From: Lachnospiraceae bacterium
GTDB lineage: Bacteria > Bacillota > Clostridia > Lachnospirales > Lachnospiraceae
Assembly: GCA_900753685.1 (NCBI GenBank)
Contig: CAAEAB010000024.1
Coordinates: forward strand, 1 to 17,540
Length of the DNA: 17,540 nt
Reading direction: 5' to 3'
The notes below the pieces were generated by a model, which saw only the letters and a list, made by a program, of their open reading frames with translations, ran no database searches and was not told the origin of the DNA. A program made the position numbers and the translations under genes. Position 1 is the stretch's first letter, and each line of letters opens with the position of its first letter. Below, piece after piece: positions 8,101 to 15,118 of the stretch.

Positions 8101-11100
8101 GGTTATTAAAATTACGGCGACAGCAACGGACTTTGCCGGAAATGAAATAACATCCGCAAACGCTTACAGTCATGCTTTTGTTATTGATAAACTGGCTCCG
8201 GTGATTGCCAACAGCGTAACATCCGCAGCTGCTGTACAAAACAGCAAATATTATAATAAAGACGTCGTTCTGACAACGACGATTACAGAGCGGTTTTTAG
8301 ATATTAACAATGCTCTCAAATATACAATTAACGGCGAAACGGTGTCATTGGCAGAATTGAAAGCACGGCAGGCGGATTTTGGTATCAGCAGTATCGTTGT
8401 TGACGAAGGCGCCGCTGAGGCAAATCGCACGGATAGCTCAAAATCAGTAGTGACGATTACCTTCCATGAGGACAATGTATATACGGTGAAGGTGTCTGTG
8501 ACAGATAAGGCCGGAAATTCAGATGTGAAATCAGTTTCCGAATTTGTCATCGACCAGACAGCGCCGGTAGTTAATATTACATATTACAGCTTTGGCAGCG
8601 GAAAAGAATTTAAAGCCGGTACAAATGCTTCGGCTCCGGCTTATCTGAATGGAGACTACAGTTCCTTTAAAGCTGTTGTTTCTGTGGACGAATTGAATTT
8701 TGCCGCTGAGGACGACACAGTCATTTCTACATTGACAATGACAGCGAAGGATTCTGCTAATATAGATATTCTGGCAGATTTTATAGCGGGCCATCAGACG
8801 GCTTCGGCAAAGGCTTCTTCCTGGAGTCAGGCGTCAGGAAATACGAAGAATTATGAAATTGCCGTACAGACAGACGCAAATTACAGTTTTGCCTTTGAGT
8901 ATACGGATTTGGCCGGAAATAAAGCTTCTGTGAATGTGGGCTATGTAACTCTGGACAGAGTGGTTCCGTCGGGAAGCATTACGGCAGACGGACTTGTCAA
9001 TGACACGGCGGTGACAAAGACCTGGTTTGAGTCTTTCCTCAGCACGATTACCTTCGGTTTATTCGGAAAGAATGATATGGGGGCGACGATGGAAAGCTCC
9101 GATATAACTTCCGGCGTGGCGTCCACCTGGTATCTGGCAACTTCCGAGCTGCTCACCAAAACAGACCTGGCAAAACGGACAGACTGGACCGCTTACACGG
9201 GAAGAATTTCTTTGACTGCTAACCAGAATGTGATCGTTTATGAAAAGGTTATCGATAAAGCAGGAAATATCAGTTATTTCAGTACAGAAAATCTTGTGGC
9301 GGATAATATCGATCCGGCGCCGACAGTCACCATCACACCGACGACGCCGGGATGGGGCAAAGGCGTTTACAGCGCGGGTGATGCTCCGGGATTTGATGTT
9401 TCGGTGACAGACCCGTCAACGAATGGGTCATACTCCGGTCTGAAAGAAATTACTTATCAGATTGTTAATGGAACGACGGGTTACGTTCAGTCAGGTACAT
9501 TGGCAAGTATCGCCCGGACGGCCCATCAGCAGAGCTGGACAGGCCACGTATCCATTGACCCGACAGCATTTTATAGTAACGATGTTCAGATTACCGTATC
9601 GGCTGCTGACTGGTCAACAAATCCGGCGACTTCGGAAACACAGCGGTTGAAGGTGGATAATGAAGCGCCTGTCGTATCATTCAGCTTTGATAAGTCGGAT
9701 GCTTCAAATGGAAAATATTATAATACGACAAAAGTATTAACGATTACTGTCAATGAACGTAACTTTGATGAGTCTTATCAGCCGACAGTAACGGCCAGCA
9801 ACGGCAGCGGTTACAGCTTCAGCGGCTGGTCCATTAACGGCGAAGTGGCTACAGGTACGATAACATTCAGCGGCGACGGCGACTATTCCGTAACCTATGA
9901 TTGTTATGATCTGGCGGGCAATAAGTCCAATACGGAAACATTGGAAGAAATTACGATTGATAAGACAAATCCTGTGATTTCTGTATCTTATGATAACAAT
10001 AATGCCCGCAACGGCAATTATTATAATGCTTCACGAACAGCGACGATTACCATTACGGAGCATAACTTTAATGCGGCCAACGTATCGGTACAGACGACCG
10101 CCAGCGGCGCTTCCGCACCGGGCGTGAGCGGATGGTCTACCAGCGGCGACCGTCATACGGCAACGGTAACCTTCGGCAGCGATGCAGATTATACCTTTGA
10201 TATCAGCTACACAGATTTGGCCGGAAATGCGGCTGCGGACTATGCGCAAGACAGCTTCACCGTCGACCTGACAAATCCGGAGGTCGAGATTACCGGCGTA
10301 GCAAATAAATCGGCCAACAAGGGCACGGTAGAACCGGTGATTACCCTGTCTGATACAAATTATGATACTCAGGGTATTACGATTACACTCGTCGGAAGCA
10401 ATAGGGGACGGGTCGATATTTCCAATATGATTACGACCATGACAACAGCGAACGGTCAGACAATCACATTCCTGAATTTCGGTGAAGGCATGGATGATAT
10501 TTATACGCTGACTGCGGAAGCAGTGGATAAGGCTGGAAATGAAACGACAACGAGTATTACCTTCTCTGTCAACCGTGACGGTTCCACTTATATTATCAAT
10601 AGTTCAACGCAGGAACTGCTGAAAAAGGGTTACACAAATAATCCGAAGGATATTGTAATTCAGGAAATTAACGTTGATACGCTGAAGTTCATTGAATTGA
10701 CTTATTCGAAGGACGGCAAGGTTGTCAAGCTGGTTGAGGGCAAGGATTACACGGTGACGGTCAGCCAGACCGAAGGCCAGTGGAAGATGTATACCTATAC
10801 TATTAAGGCATCCTGCTTTGAGGACGAAGGTCAGTATGTCATCAATATTTATTCTGAAGACGAAGCAGAAAACGCAACGACCAATAAGGCGAAGCAGACA
10901 AGTATAGAGTTCGTTGTAGATAAAACGCCTCCAACGATCGTCATTTCCAATCTGGAAGATGGCGAACGTTATAAAGAAGACAGTCATGAATTTACATTGA
11001 GCGTCAAGGATAACACATCTCTGGCTTATGTGGAATATTATCTGGACGGCGAGCTTGTCAGGGTTTATGAAGATGATGAACTTCTTGCGGAGGACGGCGT

Positions 11101-11344
11101 GATCAAGATTGATCTCGGAAGCGCAGGAACCTATCAGAACGTACAGATTAAAGCCTATGACGCGGCAGGCAATGAAATGGTTTCTGAGGAATACAGCGTA
11201 CTGGTAACGTCCAGCGCATGGATTCAGTTCTATATGAACAAGCCGTTGTTCTATGGCGTTATCATTGTCATTCTTCTGGCTATGGCGTTGATTATCTTCT
11301 TTATCGGAAAACGGAGAAAAGATGACGACAGGAAAAAAGCATAA
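5147..11344 (+). CDS. Giant multidomain Ig-like surface protein, C-terminally membrane-anchored
   Basis: A 2065-residue secreted protein. GAGGG at 5133-5137 lies 9 bp before the ATG. Signal peptide at 1-35, with cleavage likely near AYAVE. The N-terminal third holds a Big_2-like domain (about 150-233), an MBG-like module (about 335-440) and a YDG-type module (about 441-533, with DRVYDRTT). From about residue 759 there is a series of Ig-like units of 100-130 residues, most opening with D-x-x-x-P: 759, 1014, 1136, 1270, 1386, 1504, 1605, 1707 and 1925. Two units carry TITFG(V/L)F (783, 1300). Three carry a YYN followed by a TI-x-E-R/H-x-F type strand. A membrane helix (about 2035-2053) and the basic tail GKRRKDDDRKKA anchor it; no LPxTG motif precedes the helix, so sortase anchoring is unlikely. 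No catalytic domain was recognised. The likely role is adhesion or a long stalk. It follows the phospho-signalling genes by 36 bp with no promoter seen, so it is probably co-transcribed and may be a substrate of the protease. Confidence 0.9.
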   Translation: MRKKRMQRALAFFLAALLVIGSVFTGDVSSLQAYAVETTGNPPGEPINDPNPELAEFTFNVTMPEKTADVEWGDPVLTIFENGNTMATVNLTEDRNILNGTASITKVDSAAYTYSVTCNNYTLENNTGKLDFAQSAVVVSGITAKPYYEAEILDNGTLTVEDTATYTLSGINLNVWANTLNFTWAVESGDCIQIEGVHSAENCTVKAVKAGTATVQVTDGDGYVVASRSITVNKKDVSSNMSVTFEPTGASVNDAVSVTVSGVPANVGVWLKISEVENEDTTYIKTSDSDGKVEFSWTPVDGNAHTLSAEINSDSYTGTVTASYTANKLAQSFTIKEVEDVDVTYGDEARVIASITNGGGIQNDSNDYSYFAKVYAADADDAKTEELSQAAEVSVDESTGEISLTPKAAGKVYVEITKAGNDVYADCSKGFVYEILPKELTIESVKAVDRVYDRTTFVDVSATVEGIVDADKGDVSDTISGTGEMADANAGENKEVISTTIKLPENGYENYILKEGDIANIENVDTTVSITKKPLLVTIEDGTRVFREENEQVVQTVTEKMTFKGFVDGEDKAVLKNSTKPSVSISVEPTKGIIGVNKNAIEANLAGANDDENAPVNYVYASSVTDDTTYETTPAVSDLTITAETVDSFTKYVAVGGTNVYQETDDNAVGTETVYYGYSAEATFSINDGTGVYTKLREVTDVVGGVESGNVGTDVTADGVTLSGAMEEEINLTNVTKTFYLTNGDGTIYSKPFDITFTVDTAVPQVELSMEDGTPTVNKLAETITFGVFKNEQTAVSVTVTDSETSAVSGIKNWQYAIYNCSEGTGKSYEDYKDSLIFEDASRNGIVQIPVAVSEMPGKYILFVKATDNVGNQIIYASNGMIFECSVIETIDIYHGEGVRSYNYVNSNQTVTITATDEDESNIYSGVAKIDYAVSIDGKTTEYSYLTTEEGKIPDVADLSVYKEATVVDGNNQKPIVSVDDNTSAVIKITATATDFAGNEITSANAYSHAFVIDKLAPVIANSVTSAAAVQNSKYYNKDVVLTTTITERFLDINNALKYTINGETVSLAELKARQADFGISSIVVDEGAAEANRTDSSKSVVTITFHEDNVYTVKVSVTDKAGNSDVKSVSEFVIDQTAPVVNITYYSFGSGKEFKAGTNASAPAYLNGDYSSFKAVVSVDELNFAAEDDTVISTLTMTAKDSANIDILADFIAGHQTASAKASSWSQASGNTKNYEIAVQTDANYSFAFEYTDLAGNKASVNVGYVTLDRVVPSGSITADGLVNDTAVTKTWFESFLSTITFGLFGKNDMGATMESSDITSGVASTWYLATSELLTKTDLAKRTDWTAYTGRISLTANQNVIVYEKVIDKAGNISYFSTENLVADNIDPAPTVTITPTTPGWGKGVYSAGDAPGFDVSVTDPSTNGSYSGLKEITYQIVNGTTGYVQSGTLASIARTAHQQSWTGHVSIDPTAFYSNDVQITVSAADWSTNPATSETQRLKVDNEAPVVSFSFDKSDASNGKYYNTTKVLTITVNERNFDESYQPTVTASNGSGYSFSGWSINGEVATGTITFSGDGDYSVTYDCYDLAGNKSNTETLEEITIDKTNPVISVSYDNNNARNGNYYNASRTATITITEHNFNAANVSVQTTASGASAPGVSGWSTSGDRHTATVTFGSDADYTFDISYTDLAGNAAADYAQDSFTVDLTNPEVEITGVANKSANKGTVEPVITLSDTNYDTQGITITLVGSNRGRVDISNMITTMTTANGQTITFLNFGEGMDDIYTLTAEAVDKAGNETTTSITFSVNRDGSTYIINSSTQELLKKGYTNNPKDIVIQEINVDTLKFIELTYSKDGKVVKLVEGKDYTVTVSQTEGQWKMYTYTIKASCFEDEGQYVINIYSEDEAENATTNKAKQTSIEFVVDKTPPTIVISNLEDGERYKEDSHEFTLSVKDNTSLAYVEYYLDGELVRVYEDDELLAEDGVIKIDLGSAGTYQNVQIKAYDAAGNEMVSEEYSVLVTSSAWIQFYMNKPLFYGVIIVILLAMALIIFFIGKRRKDDDRKKA
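7421..11200 (+). repeat. Diverged tandem Ig-like units with D-x-x-x-P starts
   Basis: Nine D-x-x-x-P unit starts (DTAVP, DKLAP, DQTAP, DRVVP, DNIDP, DNEAP, DKTNP, DLTNP, DKTPP) occur at gaps of 255, 122, 134, 116, 118, 101, 102 and 218 residues. The two long gaps probably hide one more diverged unit each. The units starting at residues 1504 and 1605 are the most alike. Similarity is at protein level only; no long exact DNA repeats were seen. Confidence 0.7.
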
Positions 11345-11353
11345 TTAAATTTG

Positions 11354-11385
11354 TGGGCTGCTGCATTGTGCGGCAGCCCATTTCT
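11354..11385 (+). terminator. Hairpin with weak T run after the Ig-like gene
   Basis: TGGGCTGC at 11354-11361 pairs perfectly with GCAGCCCA at 11373-11380. Four inner pairs, one of them G-U, extend the stem to 12 bp around a 3-nt loop. Only TTTCT follows, so termination may be partial. No convincing promoter lies between it and the second kinase gene at 11436, which favours a read-through attenuator that lowers downstream expression. Confidence 0.6.
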
Positions 11386-11435
11386 AATATGCCAGAAGGG
11401 CTGAAATTCCATTGTAAGAAGAATGGGAGGAAAAA

Positions 11436-13421
11436 ATGCAAAGCGGCGATTTGATTCAAAATATGTATCGGATATTAAGGCCTTTGGGGAGCGGCGGCAT
11501 CGGCAATATTTATCTGGCCTGGCATGAAAATCTCCGAAAGTATATTATTGTCAAAAGAATTAAAGAACATTGTGTCAATCTGGTAAACTGTCGGAGCGAG
11601 GCGGATATTTTAAAAGAGCTTCATCATATGTATTTGCCCCAGGTTTATGATTTTGTGCAGATTGGTACAGATGTTTTTACAGTGATGGATTACATTCCCG
11701 GACATGACTTAAAATATTATCTGGATAGGGGACAGCAGTTTGATGAGAAACAGATTCTGATTTGGCTCAATCAGTTGCTGGAAGTGCTTGAATATTTGCA
11801 TACCCGGTCGCCGAAGATTATTCATTGCGATATAAAGCCGGCCAATATTATGATTACGGAGGAAGGCAATGTCTGCCTTATTGATTTTAATATATCTCTG
11901 GATGGTGAAAATAATAAAGAGCTTGTGGGCCTGAGTAACCAATTTGCTTCCCCGGAACAGGTTAAAAAGGCAGATTGCAAGCTGCGATATGGCAGCAGTG
12001 AAGGAGTTCCCATCGATGAACGCACCGATTTATATAGTCTCGGAGCGGTCATGTATTATATGATGACAGGGATTATGCCGAACGCCCGGAGAATCGATTT
12101 TATACCGATAGGCATGGTGGGAAACGATGTGAATTCTTACAGCGACGGACTGACTAATATTGTGGATAAGGCCATGCAGGAAAATCCGGACAGGCGTTTT
12201 AAAAGCGCGTCGAAAATGCGGGAAGCAGTTGTTCATATTGAAAAATGGGGAAATGATTACAGGAAGCTGACCCGTATCGGTATCGGTCTTGATGCGGCGG
12301 CCTTTATGATGGCGCTTGTTCTTATCTGTACGATGATTATCGGTTATGGCCGGATGAAAACGGATGAATTTTTTAAAGCTTACGAAGCGTATATGTCTGA
12401 GGTTCGGACGCTCTATGATGCGGAAATGGCGGCCGACGGGGACGAAGTTACGGAGAGAGAAAACGCGCGGCAGATTCTCAGCGACGGAATTTCATTTTTA
12501 AATACGGGTACATATCAAAAAAGATTTGAAAACTATGAAGAAGCCAGGTCCAACGTACTTTACGGTGTAGCACAGGCCTCCATGTATCTTGGAAATTATA
12601 ATCAGGCATTGTCCTATCTGGAAGAGGCGTTGATGTACAATCCTGAGAATGTTTCGATAAATAGAGATTTGATGATTGTCGGAATCCGGTGCGGTGAAAA
12701 AGATAGTGTATCGGCGAACGAACTTCTGACAGAAATGGACACCAGCGAGATGTATCTTATTGAAGCAGAAGCCGCTTACGCTTCGGGGGATTTTGAGCAG
12801 GCTTATGAAAAAGCTGTTCTGGCGGCGGACAGCGCCGTGGATTCTGACGGAGAAAACCGTCAGGAAATGATACAGCGGAGCGCCCTGCTTGCCGCGGACA
12901 GTGCCGGAAGATGCGGAAAAGTTCTCGAATGTATGGATTTTGCTGTGAAAATGGCCGAAGTATCCGGACGGTTCGACCGGATTTTCTGGCTTCGTAAGGC
13001 AGGAGAACTTTCTGTCCGGGCGCTGGACTCCGGCGAGGCGGACAGAAACCGGACGGAGCAGGGCATTTCTGCTTATGAAATGGTGAGAGAAAGCGGCTAT
13101 GCCCAGCTGACAGATTTGCTCAATCTGGCGGCTCTGTATGAAGCGGACGGACAACTTATCAACTGTAGCTCTCTTCTGACCGAGATGTATGAGGATGCGC
13201 CGGATGAGTATGAGATACCTCTGAGACTGTCGTCGATTTACTATCAGATAGAAAATAATAAAACGCCGACAAAACGGGATTATGCCCAGACAGTATACTA
13301 TTTTGACGCGGCACGCAAAATCTGTGAAACCAGAGGAATTGACTGGGCGTTTGACTCGGCAATGGTTCAGATGAGTGATATTGTGGCCCAGTTGAGAGAA
13401 AAAGGTCTGGTGAGAGAGTAG
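11436..13421 (+). CDS. Transmembrane Ser/Thr kinase with HCD and DFN motifs and TPR-rich outer region
   Basis: A 661-residue protein; GGGAGG at 11425-11430 precedes the ATG by 5 bp. The kinase domain (about 10-275) keeps Gly-loop GSGGIGNI (18-25), Lys40 in VKRI, Glu55, Asp132, Lys134 and Asn137 in HCDIKPAN, Asp150 and the SPE motif (172-174). Two positions depart from the norm: Cys131 replaces Arg of HRD, and Asn152 replaces Gly of DFG. All three residues for ATP and metal handling are present, so it is probably active, but activation-loop control should differ. A membrane helix spans about 282-304. The outer part (305-661) is helical with TPR-like units, clearest at about 378-411 and 440-473. 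It has the same overall plan as the kinase encoded at 2700-4511 but is quite diverged. No phosphatase gene lies beside it. It begins a short run with the 39-residue gene and the TPR-LRR gene. Confidence 0.92.
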   Translation: MQSGDLIQNMYRILRPLGSGGIGNIYLAWHENLRKYIIVKRIKEHCVNLVNCRSEADILKELHHMYLPQVYDFVQIGTDVFTVMDYIPGHDLKYYLDRGQQFDEKQILIWLNQLLEVLEYLHTRSPKIIHCDIKPANIMITEEGNVCLIDFNISLDGENNKELVGLSNQFASPEQVKKADCKLRYGSSEGVPIDERTDLYSLGAVMYYMMTGIMPNARRIDFIPIGMVGNDVNSYSDGLTNIVDKAMQENPDRRFKSASKMREAVVHIEKWGNDYRKLTRIGIGLDAAAFMMALVLICTMIIGYGRMKTDEFFKAYEAYMSEVRTLYDAEMAADGDEVTERENARQILSDGISFLNTGTYQKRFENYEEARSNVLYGVAQASMYLGNYNQALSYLEEALMYNPENVSINRDLMIVGIRCGEKDSVSANELLTEMDTSEMYLIEAEAAYASGDFEQAYEKAVLAADSAVDSDGENRQEMIQRSALLAADSAGRCGKVLECMDFAVKMAEVSGRFDRIFWLRKAGELSVRALDSGEADRNRTEQGISAYEMVRESGYAQLTDLLNLAALYEADGQLINCSSLLTEMYEDAPDEYEIPLRLSSIYYQIENNKTPTKRDYAQTVYYFDAARKICETRGIDWAFDSAMVQMSDIVAQLREKGLVRE

Positions 13422-13435
13422 GGAGGCAGACAGAA

Positions 13436-13555
13436 ATGTTTTATGTATCTTGTATTTTGATGGGCCTGTTGATCGTCATCTATGGCAGTCTGCGGGGATG
13501 GGTTATTTATAAAAAAGTAAAAATCCGGCGCCGGATGCAGGAGTCGGGGAAATGA
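13436..13555 (+). CDS. 39-residue single-pass membrane microprotein
   Basis: ATG at 13436, preceded by GGGAGG at 13421-13426 with 9 bp spacing, and TGA at 13553-13555. The product has a hydrophobic segment (about 3-25) followed by a strongly basic tail, YKKVKIRRRMQ, so the N-terminus should be outside and the C-terminus inside. It starts 14 bp after the second kinase gene and ends 22 bp before the TPR-LRR gene. The good ribosome binding site, tight packing and clean membrane-plus-basic architecture support a real gene. I recognise no family. A regulator or partner of the adjacent kinase is possible. Confidence 0.7.
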   Translation: MFYVSCILMGLLIVIYGSLRGWVIYKKVKIRRRMQESGK

Positions 13556-13577
13556 CGGCTGATATGGAGGGGTAGAT

Positions 13578-14927
13578 GTGGAAAAAGATAAGAAAAATAA
13601 AATTGTTTTCGGAATAGCGGCAGTGCTTATTGCGGCTATTGTGGCGGCTGCGGCGTTTCTTGTCAGCGGACAGCTAAAGGAGCAAAGATATTATGAGCAG
13701 TTGAAAACTGCTCAGGCTTTCATGACAAATCTTGATTATGACAGCGGTATCGAAGCTTATAAGGCGGCCATTGACATTAATCCGTCGGCCGCCGAGGCTT
13801 ATATTGAGCTGGCCGAGGTTTATATTGAATTGGGGGATTACAGCGAAGCCTCTTATATGGCGGAGCTTGGAAGCCTGAAATCCGGCAGCTCTTCCTTTGC
13901 GGCTTTGATGGAAAAGCTGGATGAAATTCGTGACAGAGGCGAGGTGGTCAATGTCGGCGAAAACGGTACGCAAGGAGAAGATTTGGATGATATTGTAATT
14001 AATGATAATGTTTCTTTACGGTATGGCACTATTGAAAATGTGGCGGATTTCTGTTATCAGCAATATGTGAATGAATATGGTTCGGCGACAATGAGCAAAG
14101 CTTCAGATGAAGAAGGCTATCAGGCAAAATTTCAGGGGTTTGGCGGTTATGCTTATTTTAAAAATACTTCGGAGTATAAAAATGTAATTAATGAGTCGAC
14201 ACGGCAGCCGGCAAAATCCGCAAAACCGTACAAGGTTGTTATCACATCAACGTCACTGCTGTTCGTAGGCTACAATGGTCCTGTCAGCAGCGCAAGATTG
14301 CAGCAGATGTTTAATACAAGCTTAACACCGGTTTATGACGAGACTCAGAACGCCTATTTTGCGGAGTTTGAATATATGGGTTGTCGTATTCGTCTGAAAG
14401 TGGACGAAAAAGGCAATATGGGAGCAGAGTCTCTGATTGAGCTGTATCCATTGAACCTGGTGAAAGAAGATTGGGAGGAAGAAGAAACAGAGGAAACAGA
14501 AGAAGAAGTTGAGACGTTTACGCTCGGAAGTCATACTTATACCTATGACGTTACGTCGATTGTTATTTCCGGGGAAAATATCGGTGATTTGTCGCCGTTA
14601 TTTGATTGCAAGAATCTACGGGAACTTGTATTGGAAAATTGCAGCATTGACAGTTTGGAACCTTTAGCCGGGTGTTTGGCTTTGGAAGTGCTGGATTTAC
14701 GGCGGTCGACGGGATTTTCGGATTTATCGCCGTTAAGTGGTTTATTAAATCTGCGTTATCTGGACCTTCACGGATGTTCCGGAGTCAGCGATATTTCGCC
14801 GATTATGAATCTGAATTTGAAATTGCTCCATACATGTGATACGGGAGTGACCCGGGAACAGACACAGGCTTATAAGGATGCTCATCCGGATTGTGAAGTG
14901 TGGTATGCCAGCCGTACCCTTTCATAG
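13578..14927 (+). CDS. Membrane-anchored TPR and leucine-rich-repeat protein
   Basis: A 449-residue protein starting at GTG 13578, with GGAGGGG at 13566-13572; the ATG at 13576 opens only a short frame. A signal-anchor helix (about 9-30) follows a Lys-rich N-terminus, so the bulk is extracellular. Residues 38-100 form TPR-like pairs, including the NLDYDSGIEAYKAAI and YIELGDYSEA helices. Residues 145-290 are an uncharacterised alpha/beta region, 298-312 an acidic Glu-rich linker, and 325-425 four to five LRR-like units (LRELVLENC, LEVLDLRRS, LRYLDLHGC). LRRs are binding modules, so a ligand or protein-contact role is likely. TPRs also occur in the outer parts of both kinases, which suggests that this protein associates with them on the outer face. 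No catalytic motif is visible. Confidence 0.88.
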   Translation: MEKDKKNKIVFGIAAVLIAAIVAAAAFLVSGQLKEQRYYEQLKTAQAFMTNLDYDSGIEAYKAAIDINPSAAEAYIELAEVYIELGDYSEASYMAELGSLKSGSSSFAALMEKLDEIRDRGEVVNVGENGTQGEDLDDIVINDNVSLRYGTIENVADFCYQQYVNEYGSATMSKASDEEGYQAKFQGFGGYAYFKNTSEYKNVINESTRQPAKSAKPYKVVITSTSLLFVGYNGPVSSARLQQMFNTSLTPVYDETQNAYFAEFEYMGCRIRLKVDEKGNMGAESLIELYPLNLVKEDWEEEETEETEEEVETFTLGSHTYTYDVTSIVISGENIGDLSPLFDCKNLRELVLENCSIDSLEPLAGCLALEVLDLRRSTGFSDLSPLSGLLNLRYLDLHGCSGVSDISPIMNLNLKLLHTCDTGVTREQTQAYKDAHPDCEVWYASRTLS

Positions 14928-14955
14928 GATAGACGGTTTTAGATAGACGGTTTTA
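14928..14955 (+). repeat. Perfect 14-bp tandem duplication
   Basis: GATAGACGGTTTTA occurs at 14928-14941 and again, without a gap, at 14942-14955. It begins at the first base after the TPR-LRR stop codon. It marks the join between the accessory locus and the rimP promoter, and could come from slippage. No terminator hairpin was found here. Confidence 0.85.
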
Positions 14956-14966
14956 TTGAAAAACGC

Positions 14967-14995
14967 TTGCATTTTAAATAAATTGGTGCTATAGT
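14967..14995 (+). promoter_or_regulatory. Sigma-A promoter of the rimP-nusA-infB operon
   Basis: TTGCAT at 14967-14972 (4 of 6 consensus) and TATAGT at 14990-14995 (5 of 6) are separated by the optimal 17 bp. Transcription would start near 15002, giving a leader of about 117 nt before rimP. This is the best promoter in the window by eye. Confidence 0.8.
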
Positions 14996-15025
14996 TATTA
15001 AGATAACAGATTATGATGAAACTAG

Positions 15026-15047
15026 AGAGTGGACGCAAGTCCACTCT
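15026..15047 (+). promoter_or_regulatory. rimP leader hairpin with GCAA tetraloop
   Basis: AGAGTGGAC at 15026-15034 pairs perfectly with GTCCACTCT at 15039-15047 around GCAA, a GNRA tetraloop. It lies about 25 nt into the predicted transcript. Only TTTG follows, so it is a poor intrinsic terminator. It may stabilise the leader, stall polymerase, or serve as a binding site for a product of the operon such as NusA. The structure is seen in sequence; the role is inferred. Confidence 0.65.
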
Positions 15048-15118
15048 TTGTACGTGTTAAGGGGAATTTTTTTCCGCAAAATGCTCTGGATTGGAGCGGC
15101 AAGGAGAGGTAGCGAACA

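Noticed and set aside
7421-11200. Repeats in the giant gene as a CRISPR or DNA-level tandem array
   Set aside because: The repetition is at protein level, diverged and in frame, with no short identical DNA repeats at even spacing.
11150-11344. Sortase signal on the giant protein
   Set aside because: There is a C-terminal helix and a charged tail, but no LPxTG-like motif precedes the helix.
11436-12280. Second kinase as a dead pseudokinase
   Set aside because: The ATP-binding Lys, catalytic Asp and metal-binding Asp are all present; only the HRD Arg and DFG Gly are changed.
12498-13154. 218-codon open frame on the minus strand opposite the second kinase
   Set aside because: It lies antisense to a kinase/TPR gene with clear motifs. 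The product has no recognisable family and has shadow-like composition.
13576-13617. ATG at 13576 as start of the TPR-LRR gene
   Set aside because: That frame ends after 13 codons. The GTG at 13578 opens the full protein and has a good ribosome binding site.
15026-15050. rimP leader hairpin as an intrinsic terminator
   Set aside because: The stem is followed by TTTG rather than a T run, and it lies downstream of the rimP promoter and before rimP.
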